From positions 186,001 through 250,000 of the forward strand of contig JABCZH010000006.1 in assembly GCA_013289795.1 (NCBI GenBank): DNA of 64,000 nucleotides, given 5' to 3'. The stretch comes from Acidobacteriota bacterium. GTDB taxonomy: Bacteria > Acidobacteriota > Terriglobia > Terriglobales > Acidobacteriaceae. Every line of letters begins with the position of its first letter. Position 1 is the first letter of the stretch. The notes below the pieces were generated by a model, which made no database searches, was not told the origin of the DNA, and was given only the letters and a program-made list of their open reading frames with translations. The position numbers and the translations under genes are program-made. Of this stretch, positions 34,972 through 44,075 are shown in pieces.

Positions 34972-35604
34972 TTATGGCAGAGAACGTGCCATACCGATCT
35001 CGTAAACCATGGCTCTCTGCTCGTAAGCGTTCGTAAGATACTGCTGAGCAATCTGATCGTTAGGATTTTCGCGTGCCGACGACTCCGCATCGCGAATGTA
35101 GGCATCCACCGCCTGCAAGTTGCTGGCATACCCCGCCCGAAGCCCGGGCGCGCGCGTGGCGACAATGCTGAGCAACTGAGCTTCATCCCCAGCAGCTGTG
35201 CCCGCCGAGGAATTGGCTGCCATTAGGGCCGTCGACGGTACCGTCCGAGCGAGCGGTTGAGACGGAGCGCCTCGCTGCTGTCGCAGAACCAATCCGGACA
35301 CCAGCAAAATCGCAGCCGCCACCGGGGCCAGCCACCGGAATCGCCATCCCGCCCCTAGCCGGGCGGGACGGTCGAGTTGGGACTCGCGAATCAGGCCCTC
35401 TTGTCGTAGCGTAATCTCAATGGAGTTCCATACCCGTGGACTGGGTTCCTCGCTGGCTTGCAGAGTGCGAGCCTGCTGGGTGATGGCATCCAGATCGGAA
35501 ACCAAGTCCCAGCAGCGGGAGCACATTCGCAAATGCTCCTCCGCTTCAAAACTACGGCCGCCCTCAAGCTCCGGCAAGACCCGTTGAAATTCTTGACAGG
35601 TCAT
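34972..35604 (-). CDS. Anti-sigma factor with zinc-binding (zf-HC2) domain
   Basis: 210 residues. The N-terminal zinc motif is H24-x3-C28-x2-C31 with C3 nearby, as in ZAS anti-sigma domains that hold the partner sigma factor. One membrane helix at about 93-111 (WLAPVAAAILLVSGLVL) separates it from an extracytoplasmic domain rich in alanine and serine (about 115-210). It is 37 bases downstream of the sigma gene, on the same strand. It likely inactivates that sigma factor until an envelope signal arrives. Confidence 0.88.
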   Translation of the reverse strand: MTCQEFQRVLPELEGGRSFEAEEHLRMCSRCWDLVSDLDAITQQARTLQASEEPSPRVWNSIEITLRQEGLIRESQLDRPARLGAGWRFRWLAPVAAAILLVSGLVLRQQRGAPSQPLARTVPSTALMAANSSAGTAAGDEAQLLSIVATRAPGLRAGYASNLQAVDAYIRDAESSARENPNDQIAQQYLTNAYEQRAMVYEIGMARSLP

Positions 35605-35641
35605 ACTTACCTCTCTCCCCGATACCGCGTTCGTGGGCCCC

Positions 35642-36244
35642 TCACGGCTTAGTGGCTTTTTCAGCTCTGCTCATTTTGAGGAGATCCCGTAACTTCATTC
35701 TTGCTTTGTGCAACTGCGACTTGCTATTGCCGATGGAACATCCCACCAAAGTGGCAATCTCGTTGTGCTCGTAGCCCTCGACGTCATGCAGCAGAAAAAC
35801 CTGCCGGTAGCCGGGGGGCAAATCCGCCACCGCACGCTGCAATTGCAGACGGTCGACCGAGCCTGACAATCTTACATCGTCGGCACCCGGTTCTCTCCGC
35901 GGAGATTCCTCTTCACCTTCGAGAGTATCTTCGAGCGGAACCACCGCCAGACCCTTCTTGCGGAGCTGCATCAGCACCACGTTTACAGCCATGCGATGCA
36001 GCCATGTGGAGAAGGCCGACTCGCCGCGAAAGGTCCCAATCTTACGGAACAACTGCAGGAAGGCTTCCTGGGTGAGATCTTCTGCAGCCGCGGTGTTGGC
36101 AGTCATGCGCAGGCAAAGCGAATATACCCGGCGCTTGTGCAGGTGATACAGCGTCTCAAAGGCTTCCGCATCGCCCTGCTTCGCCCGCTCAATGGCCGCG
36201 GCTTCAGAAAGCTTGCCGCCCTGTAGTTTTTTCGCGTCCGTCAA
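35642..36244 (-). CDS. RNA polymerase sigma factor, ECF type
   Basis: 200 residues, TTG start. Sigma-70 region 2 at about 26-96 ([40 protein letters not shown], then [20 protein letters not shown]) and region 4 at about 135-190 ([41 protein letters not shown]). The linker between is acidic. It starts a cluster with anti-sigma and DUF4097 genes. Neither a Shine-Dalgarno nor a clear promoter is visible upstream. Confidence 0.93.
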   Translation of the reverse strand: MTDAKKLQGGKLSEAAAIERAKQGDAEAFETLYHLHKRRVYSLCLRMTANTAAAEDLTQEAFLQLFRKIGTFRGESAFSTWLHRMAVNVVLMQLRKKGLAVVPLEDTLEGEEESPRREPGADDVRLSGSVDRLQLQRAVADLPPGYRQVFLLHDVEGYEHNEIATLVGCSIGNSKSQLHKARMKLRDLLKMSRAEKATKP

Positions 36245-36507
36245 GTCGCCTGTTCCGGCCGCAATCAGTGTGATGCGGCGTAAATAGCTTTTCGTTGTAC
36301 CGCTTGCAGGCCAAGGAGCTGGCCCGAAAGTAACCCTGGAAAACCGCCGGGGCCGTTACTTCGCCCAACCAACCGTTTGGACACCGCCCGGCCCGTTAAC
36401 CCCCAACATCGATCCTGCCGCCTGAGGCACCAACGCGTTTTCCTAATAGATTCAACGATTAGCAGCAAAGACGCAGAAAGCGTTGAGTCCACGACCCCGA
36501 TCCACCA

Positions 36508-37788
36508 TTACGTCTTGGCTGAGGCGGTCGTAATAGTCTCTAACCCGTGACCATGGGGACCGTTCTCCCTTTGACGCAGCAGGAAGGCAAAAAACACACC
36601 GAGGAAGCCAAGGATGGAGAAAATCCACATCCCTAGGCGGTAGCCGGCAGGGTTGGTGGCGCTGGCATTGCCATAGTCATTGGCCCACCCGATGAGCAGG
36701 TTAAACAGGAACAGACCACTGTTCTGGATCATGGCCATCAGCCCATAGGCTGTACCCAGCTTGGACTGGTCGACAATATAGGCGACCGATGGCCACATCA
36801 CTGCTGGGATTAGGGAAAATGCCACACCCATCATGATCATGGGGATATACAGATTGATCTGTGTGTACGCCATGATGAGATAAACCGGGATCAGCAGCAG
36901 GGAAGCAAACATCATCAGTACCGCCCGCTTTCCGATGCGGTCGACCAGAAGGCCAAATAGCGGTGTGGCAATCATGGCAAAAAGCGTCAGGATGCTGGAG
37001 AGGAAACCGCCGGTTTCGCGGCTTGTTCCGTGAGCTTCCTCGAAGAACTTCACGGCGAAAGTCTGGAAGGGAAAAATCCCCGAATAGAAGGTGACGCAAA
37101 GCGCGACGATGTACCAGTAGCTCACCCCGAATTTGAAAAGATCCGCAAATACCACTTTGTCGGTTGAGGCTTCGCCGAGACGATAATTTTTCTCAGCGTA
37201 GACTTCCATGATCCAGTAAACCACCGCTCCAAACACGCAGAGAGTGGAAAAGGCCAGGGAAATGAGGAAGGGCCAGCGCCAGTTCGCGTAGGCGGAACGT
37301 GCCCATGTGGGAGAGTTCAGGGCCGCAAACGAACCCAGGCGTGCGATGGTGAGATTGATACCGAAGGCGAAGCTCAACTCTTTCCCCTTGAACCAGCGGG
37401 CCAGCGCGGCAGTGACGGCAACGATCAGCGACTCGGCGCCCATCCCAAAGATCAAGCGTCCGGTGGCCATGAGCCAAAGGTGTCCAGCCATCGCGGTAAT
37501 GGCCGGACCGATGAGGCAGAGCACACCGAAAATCATCAGCGATTTCCGCAAGCCAATGCGATCGATGATGAAGCCGCCGATCACTACGGTGAAAATGTTG
37601 GGAAAGCTGTAAATGGCCTGTAGCAGTCCGATGTTCGAATCCGTGAAACCCAGTTGTTGCTTGAGGACGTCGGCCAGGGGGCTGAGCGCGTCGTAGACAT
37701 AGTAGTTGCCAAACATGGCGATGCTCACGATGATGAGCACCATCCAGCGATAGACTCTTGACGGCTCGGGGAGTGCGGTTTCGGGCAT
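36508..37788 (-). CDS. MFS transporter
   Basis: 426 residues from ATG 37788, chosen because AAGGAG is 7 nt upstream; the frame is open to 37836. Twelve hydrophobic helices with the MFS loop 2-3 signature G-G-F-I-I-D-R-I-G-L-R-K and a second copy D-R-I-G-K-R (helices 8-9). The pattern resembles MFSD1-like and organic-acid carriers; the substrate cannot be assigned. It is isolated: a large inverted repeat lies upstream, the sigma gene beyond its end. Confidence 0.88.
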   Translation of the reverse strand: MPETALPEPSRVYRWMVLIIVSIAMFGNYYVYDALSPLADVLKQQLGFTDSNIGLLQAIYSFPNIFTVVIGGFIIDRIGLRKSLMIFGVLCLIGPAITAMAGHLWLMATGRLIFGMGAESLIVAVTAALARWFKGKELSFAFGINLTIARLGSFAALNSPTWARSAYANWRWPFLISLAFSTLCVFGAVVYWIMEVYAEKNYRLGEASTDKVVFADLFKFGVSYWYIVALCVTFYSGIFPFQTFAVKFFEEAHGTSRETGGFLSSILTLFAMIATPLFGLLVDRIGKRAVLMMFASLLLIPVYLIMAYTQINLYIPMIMMGVAFSLIPAVMWPSVAYIVDQSKLGTAYGLMAMIQNSGLFLFNLLIGWANDYGNASATNPAGYRLGMWIFSILGFLGVFFAFLLRQRENGPHGHGLETITTASAKT

Positions 37789-37887
37789 CAAGGCTCCTTG
37801 TAAGCGGCGTTCTCGTCTGAAGGGAAGCGAAGCCAAGAAGATAGCAGATGAGGGCCGAGGGTTGCCATTTCTGAGGCTGGCCCGTGA

Positions 37888-37983
37888 CTTTCTTCGCGCT
37901 CCTTGCGATGGCTTTGCGCGCTTTGCAGTTTAAGAGCTTTTGACCGCAAAGGGCGCAAGGTTTCGCAAAAGATCGCGAAGAAA
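37888..37983. repeat. Large imperfect inverted repeat of GCAAAG-type units
   Basis: Left arm 37888-37927 (TTTCTTCGCG, CTTTGCGCGCTTTGCAG) pairs with right arm 37943-37983 (ACCGCAAAGGGCGCAAGG, GATCGCGAAGAAAA), with a short gap. Both arms are made of GCAAAG/CGCAAAG-like units. It lies 100 bases upstream of the MFS gene and 110 upstream of the CBS gene. Confidence 0.65.
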
Positions 37984-38091
37984 ATCTGGAGTCCGCGAGC
38001 AGGGCATTTCGATCTCTCTGTGTGATAAAGTAGTCTGCTCGCGGGGCCACCGTGCCCGGCCTAAACCATCGTAAATCGCAAGGAGTCACGT

Positions 38092-38505
38092 ATGGCATCA
38101 GTCTACGATCTGGTGAAAGACCGCCGCATTTATTCCATCGAAGCCGAGAAGTCGGTGCTGGAGGCGGCCCGTTTCATGATGGAGCACAACATTGGAGCTT
38201 TGCCGGTGATGCGCAACGGTGAGCTGGCGGGAATTGTTTCCGAGCGCGATATCATGAACCGCGTTGTAGCGGTGGGGCGAATGCCGGGGACTACGCTGGT
38301 CTCAGAGGTCATGACTGCCAACCCGAAGTCGATCAGCATGAACGAGACGGTGGAAAACGGCCTGTTCCTGATGCGCGAGTTCGGATTCCGCCACCTGCCA
38401 ATCGTCGATGGGAAGCAGTTGAAAGGCCTGGTTTCGCTGCGTGATCTGCTGCTGCGCTATGTGGTGCAAAAGGAAAAGGAAGCTGAAGGCAGGAAGGCGA
38501 GTTAG
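38092..38505 (+). CDS. CBS-domain protein
   Basis: 137 residues holding two CBS motifs: about 10-60 (YSIEAEKSVLEAARFMMEHNIGALPVMRNGELAGIVSERDIMNR) and about 78-125 (SISMNETVENGLFLMREFGFRHLPIVDGKQLKGLVSLRDLL). Such stand-alone CBS pairs bind AMP, ATP or SAM and act as sensors for partner proteins or energy state. The partner is not evident. AAGGAG 7 nt before the ATG supports the start. The C-terminal tail is basic. Confidence 0.92.
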   Translation: MASVYDLVKDRRIYSIEAEKSVLEAARFMMEHNIGALPVMRNGELAGIVSERDIMNRVVAVGRMPGTTLVSEVMTANPKSISMNETVENGLFLMREFGFRHLPIVDGKQLKGLVSLRDLLLRYVVQKEKEAEGRKAS

Positions 38506-38516
38506 GTCGGTACAGT

Positions 38517-39242
38517 CTATCGGTGCCGTAACAGCAGATCGCCCTCGCTCGGCGGCAGTGCGAAAGGGAACTCGATCACCTGGTTTGCCAGCGGTATCCG
38601 CAGAATAAATTCCTCCTGCTTTTTCCAGTCGCCAATCCATTTACTGCTGGCACTGAAGTACACCCAGCCCGAAGCATCCGGATGAGCGGGGTCGAGCTTG
38701 AGGGTCCGCAGACTTCGCGCATCGAAGAAGGTGAGCATGTCGGCGATATTCTTCTGATGCTCTTGCAGCGCCGACTCCAAATCAGCTTTCTTCCCGGGAT
38801 GCTTTTCTACATTGCGCTCGGTGGCTTCAGCGAAGCGCTCGGAGTCCTGCTTGAACCTGGCCGCGAGTTCGCCCGGATCAAGCGCAGGGTGCAGGTCACG
38901 CGAGTGCGTCACGAACTCCAAAGTGATGGCGCCGGGGTCGAGTGAAAGGGAATCCTTGCCGCGATCGCGCAGGGTCAGGTTCAGAGTGAGGATCGGCTCG
39001 GTGCGGCGGTTGGCCTTTTGCAGTTCCTGGGAATCAATGGCCAGCACAATTCCAAAGTCGGTGGACCATAGGCCGTAGCGGTAGCGGCCGTCGTCATCGG
39101 CACTGAAGGTGCAGCCCGGTAGACCCTCGGTCCAGCGAACCGTGGGAACGGCGGGTTTGTCGCGCCGCGGAGCTGCCCAGGCAGCGGACAAAAGCAGGGT
39201 TGCCAAGAGCGATCGTGCGGCGAGCTGGCAGGTTTTGGTCAC
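38517..39242 (-). CDS. Exported hypothetical protein
   Basis: 241 residues, GTG start. Signal peptide ending near residue 24 (ARSLLATLLLSAAWA). The mature part mixes beta stretches (PILTLNLTLRDRGKDSLSLDPGAITLEFV) with a long charged helical segment (about 132-170, RFKQDSERFAEATERNVEKHPGKKADLESALQEHQKN), then a beta C-terminus (GWVYFSASSKW). It has the look of an Acidobacteria-specific exported protein; I recognise no enzymatic motif. It is convergent with the CBS gene, 11 bases apart. Confidence 0.65.
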   Translation of the reverse strand: MTKTCQLAARSLLATLLLSAAWAAPRRDKPAVPTVRWTEGLPGCTFSADDDGRYRYGLWSTDFGIVLAIDSQELQKANRRTEPILTLNLTLRDRGKDSLSLDPGAITLEFVTHSRDLHPALDPGELAARFKQDSERFAEATERNVEKHPGKKADLESALQEHQKNIADMLTFFDARSLRTLKLDPAHPDASGWVYFSASSKWIGDWKKQEEFILRIPLANQVIEFPFALPPSEGDLLLRHR

Positions 39243-39341
39243 AGCCTTCGCCCACAGTGTAGTGCTCCGGGGGTCTTCTCAAAAAGATACCGATTCCCAT
39301 ATGTAAAATCTTGGTCAAACTCGGGCCTTGGCGGATTTTTC

Positions 39342-39372
39342 TTGCGTCGGCAGTTTCGTGTGGGCATATAAT
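39342..39372 (+). promoter_or_regulatory. Promoter with perfect -10 for the TPR-protein gene
   Basis: TATAAT at 39367-39372; a poor TTGCGT lies at 39342-39347 with a 19-nt spacer. Predicted start near 39379, leader of about 25 nt to ATG 39404. Confidence 0.5.
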
Positions 39373-39403
39373 CCGCTTAATTCTGGTGTGCTCGGGGTGT
39401 GAC

Positions 39404-40588
39404 ATGAAAGCCCCATCGGGTCGTGCGTTCTTGGTTCTTGCCGTTGTCTTCGTTCTTGGAGTCTGCCCTTCGTTTGGTCCGCGCGCGAACGCGCAGACGC
39501 GTCCCGGCGGCAGAAGTTCCGGCTCTTTGGTTGGCCGAATGCCGGATGCTTCCAGCCCGGCCGGATCCATGACGCCGACCGTGTTCATTTCTGGCAAGGT
39601 GGCGCTGGATGACGGAACCGAACTGACGGAGCCGGCTGCCATCCAGACGGTTTGCCGGGGTGACCGGCACACACGGACCTTTACCGACCGCCACGGCAGC
39701 TTCAGCTTTCAGTTGGGCGATCCCACTCCAAACTCCGAGGGTGACCTTAGCGATGCCGGCAACAGCACGATGACCCGGACGACGACCCAGCGAGAGCAAC
39801 GAAATTGGCGGGATTGCGAAGTCCAGGCGGTGCTTGGAGGATTCTCTTCTGAAATCGTCGAGCTAGCCAGCCGACTGAACACTCTTGAAAGTGCCGACGT
39901 AGGGAGAATCGTACTGCACCGGCTGGAACACGTGGAAGGCACGAGCATCAGCGTCACCAGCGCGCTGGCGCCGAGCGGGGCAAGAAGAGCACTGGAAAAA
40001 GGCCGCGAAGCGGAGAAGAAGAAAAACTGGAACCAGGCGGTGCAAGCTTTTCAAAAGGCAATCCAAATTTACCCCAAGTATGCGGCTGCGTGGTTTGAGC
40101 TAGGCCGGCTGCAGATGGCGAAAAACGACGCGGCTGCGGCGAAACTCTCCTTCCAACAAGCGCTGGCGGCAGATGCCAAGTATGTGCCTCCTTATCAGGG
40201 TTTAGCGGAGCTGGCCTTTCGGTCGAAACAGTGGCCGGAGGTGGTCGAGACCACCGAGCAGATGCTGGCTCTGAACCCGGTGAGTTTCCCCGTTGCCTAC
40301 TTATTCAACGCCGTAGCGAACTACTATCTACCCAATCTTGAGGCAGCGGAAAAAGGCGCGCGGCAGGGAATCAAGGTGGATTCGGAGCATCAGATTGCCA
40401 AGCTGCGCTATGTGCTGGGTATGATTCTGCTCAAGAAGCAGGACTATCAACAAGCTTCGCTCTACTTCCGCCAATACATGCAGTTGACTACAGAATCCAG
40501 TGAACTGGAAGCTGCCAATCGGCAACTGGCCGAGATCGCCAGACTTTCTCCGGGGGCGAATGGCGACGGGAAAGTTCAGACGAAGTAG
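39404..40588 (+). CDS. Exported TPR-repeat protein with N-terminal regulatory-like domain
   Basis: 394 residues from ATG 39404, 25 nt after the inferred transcription start; the frame is open upstream but has no signal there. Signal peptide RAFLVLAVVFVLGVCPSFG followed by PRANA-Q. Residues about 60-160 look like a carboxypeptidase-regulatory-like fold (FISGKVALDDGTEL, HTRTFTDRHGSFSFQLG). At about 180-360 are four to five TPR units (WNQAVQAFQKAIQIYPKYAAAWFELGRLQMA...). Likely a periplasmic scaffold. Confidence 0.82.
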   Translation: MKAPSGRAFLVLAVVFVLGVCPSFGPRANAQTRPGGRSSGSLVGRMPDASSPAGSMTPTVFISGKVALDDGTELTEPAAIQTVCRGDRHTRTFTDRHGSFSFQLGDPTPNSEGDLSDAGNSTMTRTTTQREQRNWRDCEVQAVLGGFSSEIVELASRLNTLESADVGRIVLHRLEHVEGTSISVTSALAPSGARRALEKGREAEKKKNWNQAVQAFQKAIQIYPKYAAAWFELGRLQMAKNDAAAAKLSFQQALAADAKYVPPYQGLAELAFRSKQWPEVVETTEQMLALNPVSFPVAYLFNAVANYYLPNLEAAEKGARQGIKVDSEHQIAKLRYVLGMILLKKQDYQQASLYFRQYMQLTTESSELEAANRQLAEIARLSPGANGDGKVQTK

Positions 40589-40623
40589 GGGGGTGTCTCG
40601 GCCGGATCAATCCAGGTCCACGT

Positions 40624-41256
40624 TCAATTCATGTTCACAGCGGTTGCCTTCGCCGAAATCTGTGCCAGGCCAAAACTCGCGCCGGGAACCAGCAACTGGA
40701 TGACGCTATTGAAGTGCCACTGGTACGGATACAAAATCGATACCCGGGTGCAAGGGAGGTAGATCCTCGCGATAGGATTGTTCGGTCCTCCGTAGTTTTG
40801 CGCCGGCAGGGCGCAGGTCACGTTCGTCGCCGTCCCGGATGGCGGATCACGCGCAATGGTAAGCGTCAGCAGGCCAACGCAAGTGCCAGTCGTGCTGTAG
40901 GTCCAGCCACTAAGTGAGGCCGACCCAGTAGCCGTTCCGAGCCCGCAGTCGTTCATTCTAGCTGCCACCAGATAGGAATCCACGAGATAACGAATCGCGT
41001 CCACCGAGGGTGGCAAAGTGGCATTGGCCAGGTCATTGGTCGCCTCGCTAGCGCCAAAACGTGCAGCTTCGCGCATGGCGTTGCTGAGCTGTTGTTTTTG
41101 ATTGAAAGCCCCGCCGAAATCGAAAATACCCACCACCAGAACCACCAGCAGCGGCAAGGAAATGGCGAACTCGGCCAGTGATGAAGCCTCGGTTACGCCC
41201 AGGAAGGTCAGCAGACTGGTGAGATTTCTCATGCGTTTGCGGTCGGACCAGCTCAC
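40624..41256 (-). CDS. TadE-family pilus assembly protein
   Basis: 210 residues, GTG start. TadE motif: E-F-A-I-S-L-P-L-L-V-V-L-V-V-G-I-F-D-F-G-G at about 29-49, with a conserved acidic residue before a hydrophobic helix, then N-A-M-R-E-A-A-R-F-G-A. The large C-terminal part has four cysteines (C81, C105, C126, C150 region) for disulfides in the exported pseudopilin. It follows a second TadE gene by one base, so the two are coupled. These minor pilins belong to Tad/Flp pili. Confidence 0.85.
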   Translation of the reverse strand: MSWSDRKRMRNLTSLLTFLGVTEASSLAEFAISLPLLVVLVVGIFDFGGAFNQKQQLSNAMREAARFGASEATNDLANATLPPSVDAIRYLVDSYLVAARMNDCGLGTATGSASLSGWTYSTTGTCVGLLTLTIARDPPSGTATNVTCALPAQNYGGPNNPIARIYLPCTRVSILYPYQWHFNSVIQLLVPGASFGLAQISAKATAVNMN

Positions 41257-41257
41257 C

Positions 41258-41821
41258 TCAGTACTCTCCCTTCATCTGCACATCCACGGTGAGCATGATC
41301 TGTTGATTATTCAGCGAGGTGAAAGGGAGCCAGAACTGATAGGGATACTGGAAGCTGGCGGTCACACCGCAGGCGAGAGGACCCGCGGCGGCCGGTGGGC
41401 TGATCTGGACGTTGTTGCACAGGGTGATCTTAGTGGCGTCGACGGTACAAACGCCCACCAGAGTGCCGACGGAAGGGCAAAAAGTCGGAGTGGTCGTACC
41501 CCACTGTTGAATCTGGCTGGGATCTACGCTGGAAATCTGCATCGCCTGGGTGATCAGGGCCGCACCCTGGGCGGCGGTGAGGTGTTGGTTGCCGCAAGTG
41601 GCGCAAGTCTGCGCCACTCCGGCGCGGACTGCCTGTTGCGTGGCATGGTTGATGGTGGCGTAAATATTGAAGGCGCGTCCAAACCAGTAAATGGCCAACA
41701 GCATCATGAAAGCCAGCGGCAGAACCAGCGCGGCTTCCGCGATCTGGGAAGCCACGCTGGTGCACAGAAGATCGCCGATGCGTTGCTTCCGTCCCGGCCC
41801 GTAGTGGTTGCGGTCATCCAT
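41258..41821 (-). CDS. TadE-family pilus assembly protein
   Basis: 187 residues from ATG 41821, which overlaps the stop of the prepilin peptidase (TAATG); an in-frame extension upstream runs antisense-like through that gene and is not real. TadE motif S-Q-I-A-E-A-A-L-V-L-P-L-A-F-M-M-L-L-A-I-Y-W-F-G-R at about 25-49. Cysteines include a C-x-x-C pair (QTCATCGNQ). Sister of the downstream 40624 gene. The rest of the Tad machinery (ATPase, TadB/C) is not in the window. Confidence 0.83.
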   Translation of the reverse strand: MDDRNHYGPGRKQRIGDLLCTSVASQIAEAALVLPLAFMMLLAIYWFGRAFNIYATINHATQQAVRAGVAQTCATCGNQHLTAAQGAALITQAMQISSVDPSQIQQWGTTTPTFCPSVGTLVGVCTVDATKITLCNNVQISPPAAAGPLACGVTASFQYPYQFWLPFTSLNNQQIMLTVDVQMKGEY

Positions 41822-42387
41822 TAAGCCACCCCTAAGAACTGCCCGGTGGTGTGGAGAACGACCGCGATGGCGGCTGCTACCCCGAACGGTATCTTGAGAG
41901 CCTCGGGGTTGTCGAGAGAAACCTCCGGCCCCGGTAAATGCAAAGTAAAGAGCGCGGCCAGCATGCGGGCGATATTGCGCAAGGTTTGTCCCATGCGCCG
42001 TTTCCAGATCACCAGTACGACCGCCATCACACCGGCCACCAAGACCGCAGCAAACAAGACCGTGATCAGCCGGGAAGGCCCCAAAAAGGCTCCCAAGGCG
42101 CCCACCAATTTCCAGTCGCCGGCTCCCAGGCTGCGCATCAGAACGAAAGGCAACAAGAGCAAGAGCCCGAGGCCTGCTCCCAGAAGGGAATCCTTGGTTC
42201 CGGCCCATCCTCGAGTCACTGAATTCACCAGAATGCCCAGCGCCATGCCGCTGACAGTCAACCAGTTGGGAATGCGGCGAGAGCGCCAATCGGTGAACCC
42301 GGCGATGGCGGCGAACAACGCGGGCAGCAGCCATATCACTTGTTTAGGAAGGCCCATGAGCGCGTTGGGCAAAAAAAACGACATCAC
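41821..42387 (-). CDS. A24-family prepilin peptidase (TadV/CpaA-like)
   Basis: 188 residues, six membrane helices. Aspartyl-protease residues: D33 in F-T-D-W-R-S-R-R-I-P-N and the second aspartate in G-A-G-D-W-K-L. The usual motif is G-x-G-D, so G-A-G-D fits, although the following valine is tryptophan. It cleaves and so matures Flp-type prepilins. It is translationally coupled to two TadE genes. Short length and absence of the N-terminal methylase domain match the CpaA/TadV class. Confidence 0.88.
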   Translation of the reverse strand: MMSFFLPNALMGLPKQVIWLLPALFAAIAGFTDWRSRRIPNWLTVSGMALGILVNSVTRGWAGTKDSLLGAGLGLLLLLPFVLMRSLGAGDWKLVGALGAFLGPSRLITVLFAAVLVAGVMAVVLVIWKRRMGQTLRNIARMLAALFTLHLPGPEVSLDNPEALKIPFGVAAAIAVVLHTTGQFLGVA

Positions 42388-42422
42388 AACTCTAAGGCGA
42401 TCTTGATCCCCGCCCCCAGGGG

Positions 42423-44021
42423 CTAGCGGCTAAGCGGCTGCGCGCTGGTGCGCTCGGCCACAATCCGCTTGGCATTTTCAGCTAACGCCTTGGCCTGAGG
42501 GAGCAGATCCAGAGCCTTGACGACTTCAGGATCGGATTCCGCTCTTACCTTCAGTCCCTCTTCCTGGCCGAAAGCATCCACAAAAATCTCGCTCTTTAGG
42601 CTGGAGCGCACCCAATCGTTGTTCTCCAGCAGGTCAGCTTCGGAGTAGGGAACCTTCTCGCTGTCCATGAATTTTCGGAAATCCTGCAACACGGCTTCAT
42701 CCACTTCAAAATTCTTGGTGGGATGGTGGCTCAGCATGTAGTGCTTGGCGAAGTTGAAGAAGGCATAGTGTTGTAGCAACGTGTCCTGGAAATGGTTGCT
42801 CTTGACCGGGTCCAGCTTCACGTCCGGGGTAATGCCACCGCCGCCGTAAACGGTACGGCCACTATCGGTGAGCTTGACCTCTCGGCTGGCGGTTTTATTG
42901 TCCGTGTCGCGCTCGAAGTAGTAGTCGTAAAGAGAAACATTGGAGTAGTCGCGCTGAATCAGACGACCGCTCGGAGTGTAGTACTTGGCGGTGGTCAAGG
43001 CCAGCCCGGTATTTTCAGAGAGCGGATAGACGGTCTGCACCAGGCCTTTGCCGAAAGTGGTTTCGCCCACGATCAAGCCACGGTCGTGGTCCTGAATGGC
43101 GCCCGCCACAATCTCTGCCGCGGAGGCAGTACCGCGATTCACCAGAACGACCAACGGGTATTCTTTCCCGCCATCGCCATGAGTCGCGGTATAGCGTTTT
43201 TCCTGGGATGCCCGGCCATGGTGAGAAACAATCAACTGACCTTTTCGCAGGAATTTGTCGGCCACGCCCACGCCTTCACTCAGCAGGCCGCCGGGATTCT
43301 GCCGCAGATCGAGGATGAGGCCTTTCAGATCGCCCATCTGGTCGAGCGCGTCGGCAACTTCCTTCTCCGTGGTCTCATTGAATCCACTGACGTGCATGTA
43401 GCCAACACCGGGACGAATCAGGAAGTGTAGGTCAACACTGTAGCGCGGAATTTCATCGCGCACCACGGCGAATTCGAGGGGTTTGTCTGCGCCCTCACGC
43501 ACGATGGTGATGTGAACGGTGGTTCCTTTGGGTCCCTTCAACAGGTCGGCTACGTCGCCGGTGCTCATGTTGTCGGTAGGCTTGCCATCAACGGCGGCAA
43601 TAATGTCTCCCGGGCGAATGCCGGCGCGATACGCGGGTGTTCCCACGAAGGGCGCAATCACAATCACCTTATTGTTGCGGGGACCGACTGTCATTCCCAC
43701 GCCGTAGTACTTGCCGCGCTGGTCCTCGCGCAGCAGCGAGTAGGCTTTGGGGTCGAAGAAATTCGAGTGCGGATCGAGCACATGGAGCATGCCCGGGATG
43801 GCGCCGTTATAGATGGCCTTGTCGGGGTTCACCGGTTCGGCGTAGTTCTGCTCGACCAGGCTGTAAACGTCCGTGAAGGTGTGCAGGCTGTCACGAACGT
43901 CAGCATCACCGCCGGGGGCTGCCGAGGGGTTGATTTTCTGGCCGTACATCAGGCCGAAAAAACCACAGCTTACAAGAATGATGACTACCAGGAAGAGTGT
44001 GCGACGAGAACTACGAACCAT
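42423..44021 (-). CDS. S41 carboxyl-terminal processing protease
   Basis: 532 residues. Membrane anchor at about 8-27 (LFLVVIILVSCGFFGLMYG), then a PDZ domain at about 95-180 (VGMTVGPRNNKVIVIAPFVGTPAYRAGIRPGDIIAAVDG). The S41 domain contains the catalytic serine S300 (G-T-A-S-A-A-E) and lysine K325 (F-G-K-G-L-V-Q-T). It degrades or processes periplasmic proteins from the C-terminus. The C-terminal 130 residues are a family-typical helical extension. Confidence 0.95.
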   Translation of the reverse strand: MVRSSRRTLFLVVIILVSCGFFGLMYGQKINPSAAPGGDADVRDSLHTFTDVYSLVEQNYAEPVNPDKAIYNGAIPGMLHVLDPHSNFFDPKAYSLLREDQRGKYYGVGMTVGPRNNKVIVIAPFVGTPAYRAGIRPGDIIAAVDGKPTDNMSTGDVADLLKGPKGTTVHITIVREGADKPLEFAVVRDEIPRYSVDLHFLIRPGVGYMHVSGFNETTEKEVADALDQMGDLKGLILDLRQNPGGLLSEGVGVADKFLRKGQLIVSHHGRASQEKRYTATHGDGGKEYPLVVLVNRGTASAAEIVAGAIQDHDRGLIVGETTFGKGLVQTVYPLSENTGLALTTAKYYTPSGRLIQRDYSNVSLYDYYFERDTDNKTASREVKLTDSGRTVYGGGGITPDVKLDPVKSNHFQDTLLQHYAFFNFAKHYMLSHHPTKNFEVDEAVLQDFRKFMDSEKVPYSEADLLENNDWVRSSLKSEIFVDAFGQEEGLKVRAESDPEVVKALDLLPQAKALAENAKRIVAERTSAQPLSR

Positions 44022-44075
44022 CTTGTTTTCCCTTCGGTTCGGGTGTAAATCAGCCCGGCCACCGCATCTGAGCGC

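Noticed and set aside
41822-42334. N-terminal extension of the second TadE gene across the prepilin peptidase
   Set aside because: It runs through a recognisable membrane peptidase in another frame; the start overlapping the peptidase stop (TAATG at 41821) is the better choice.
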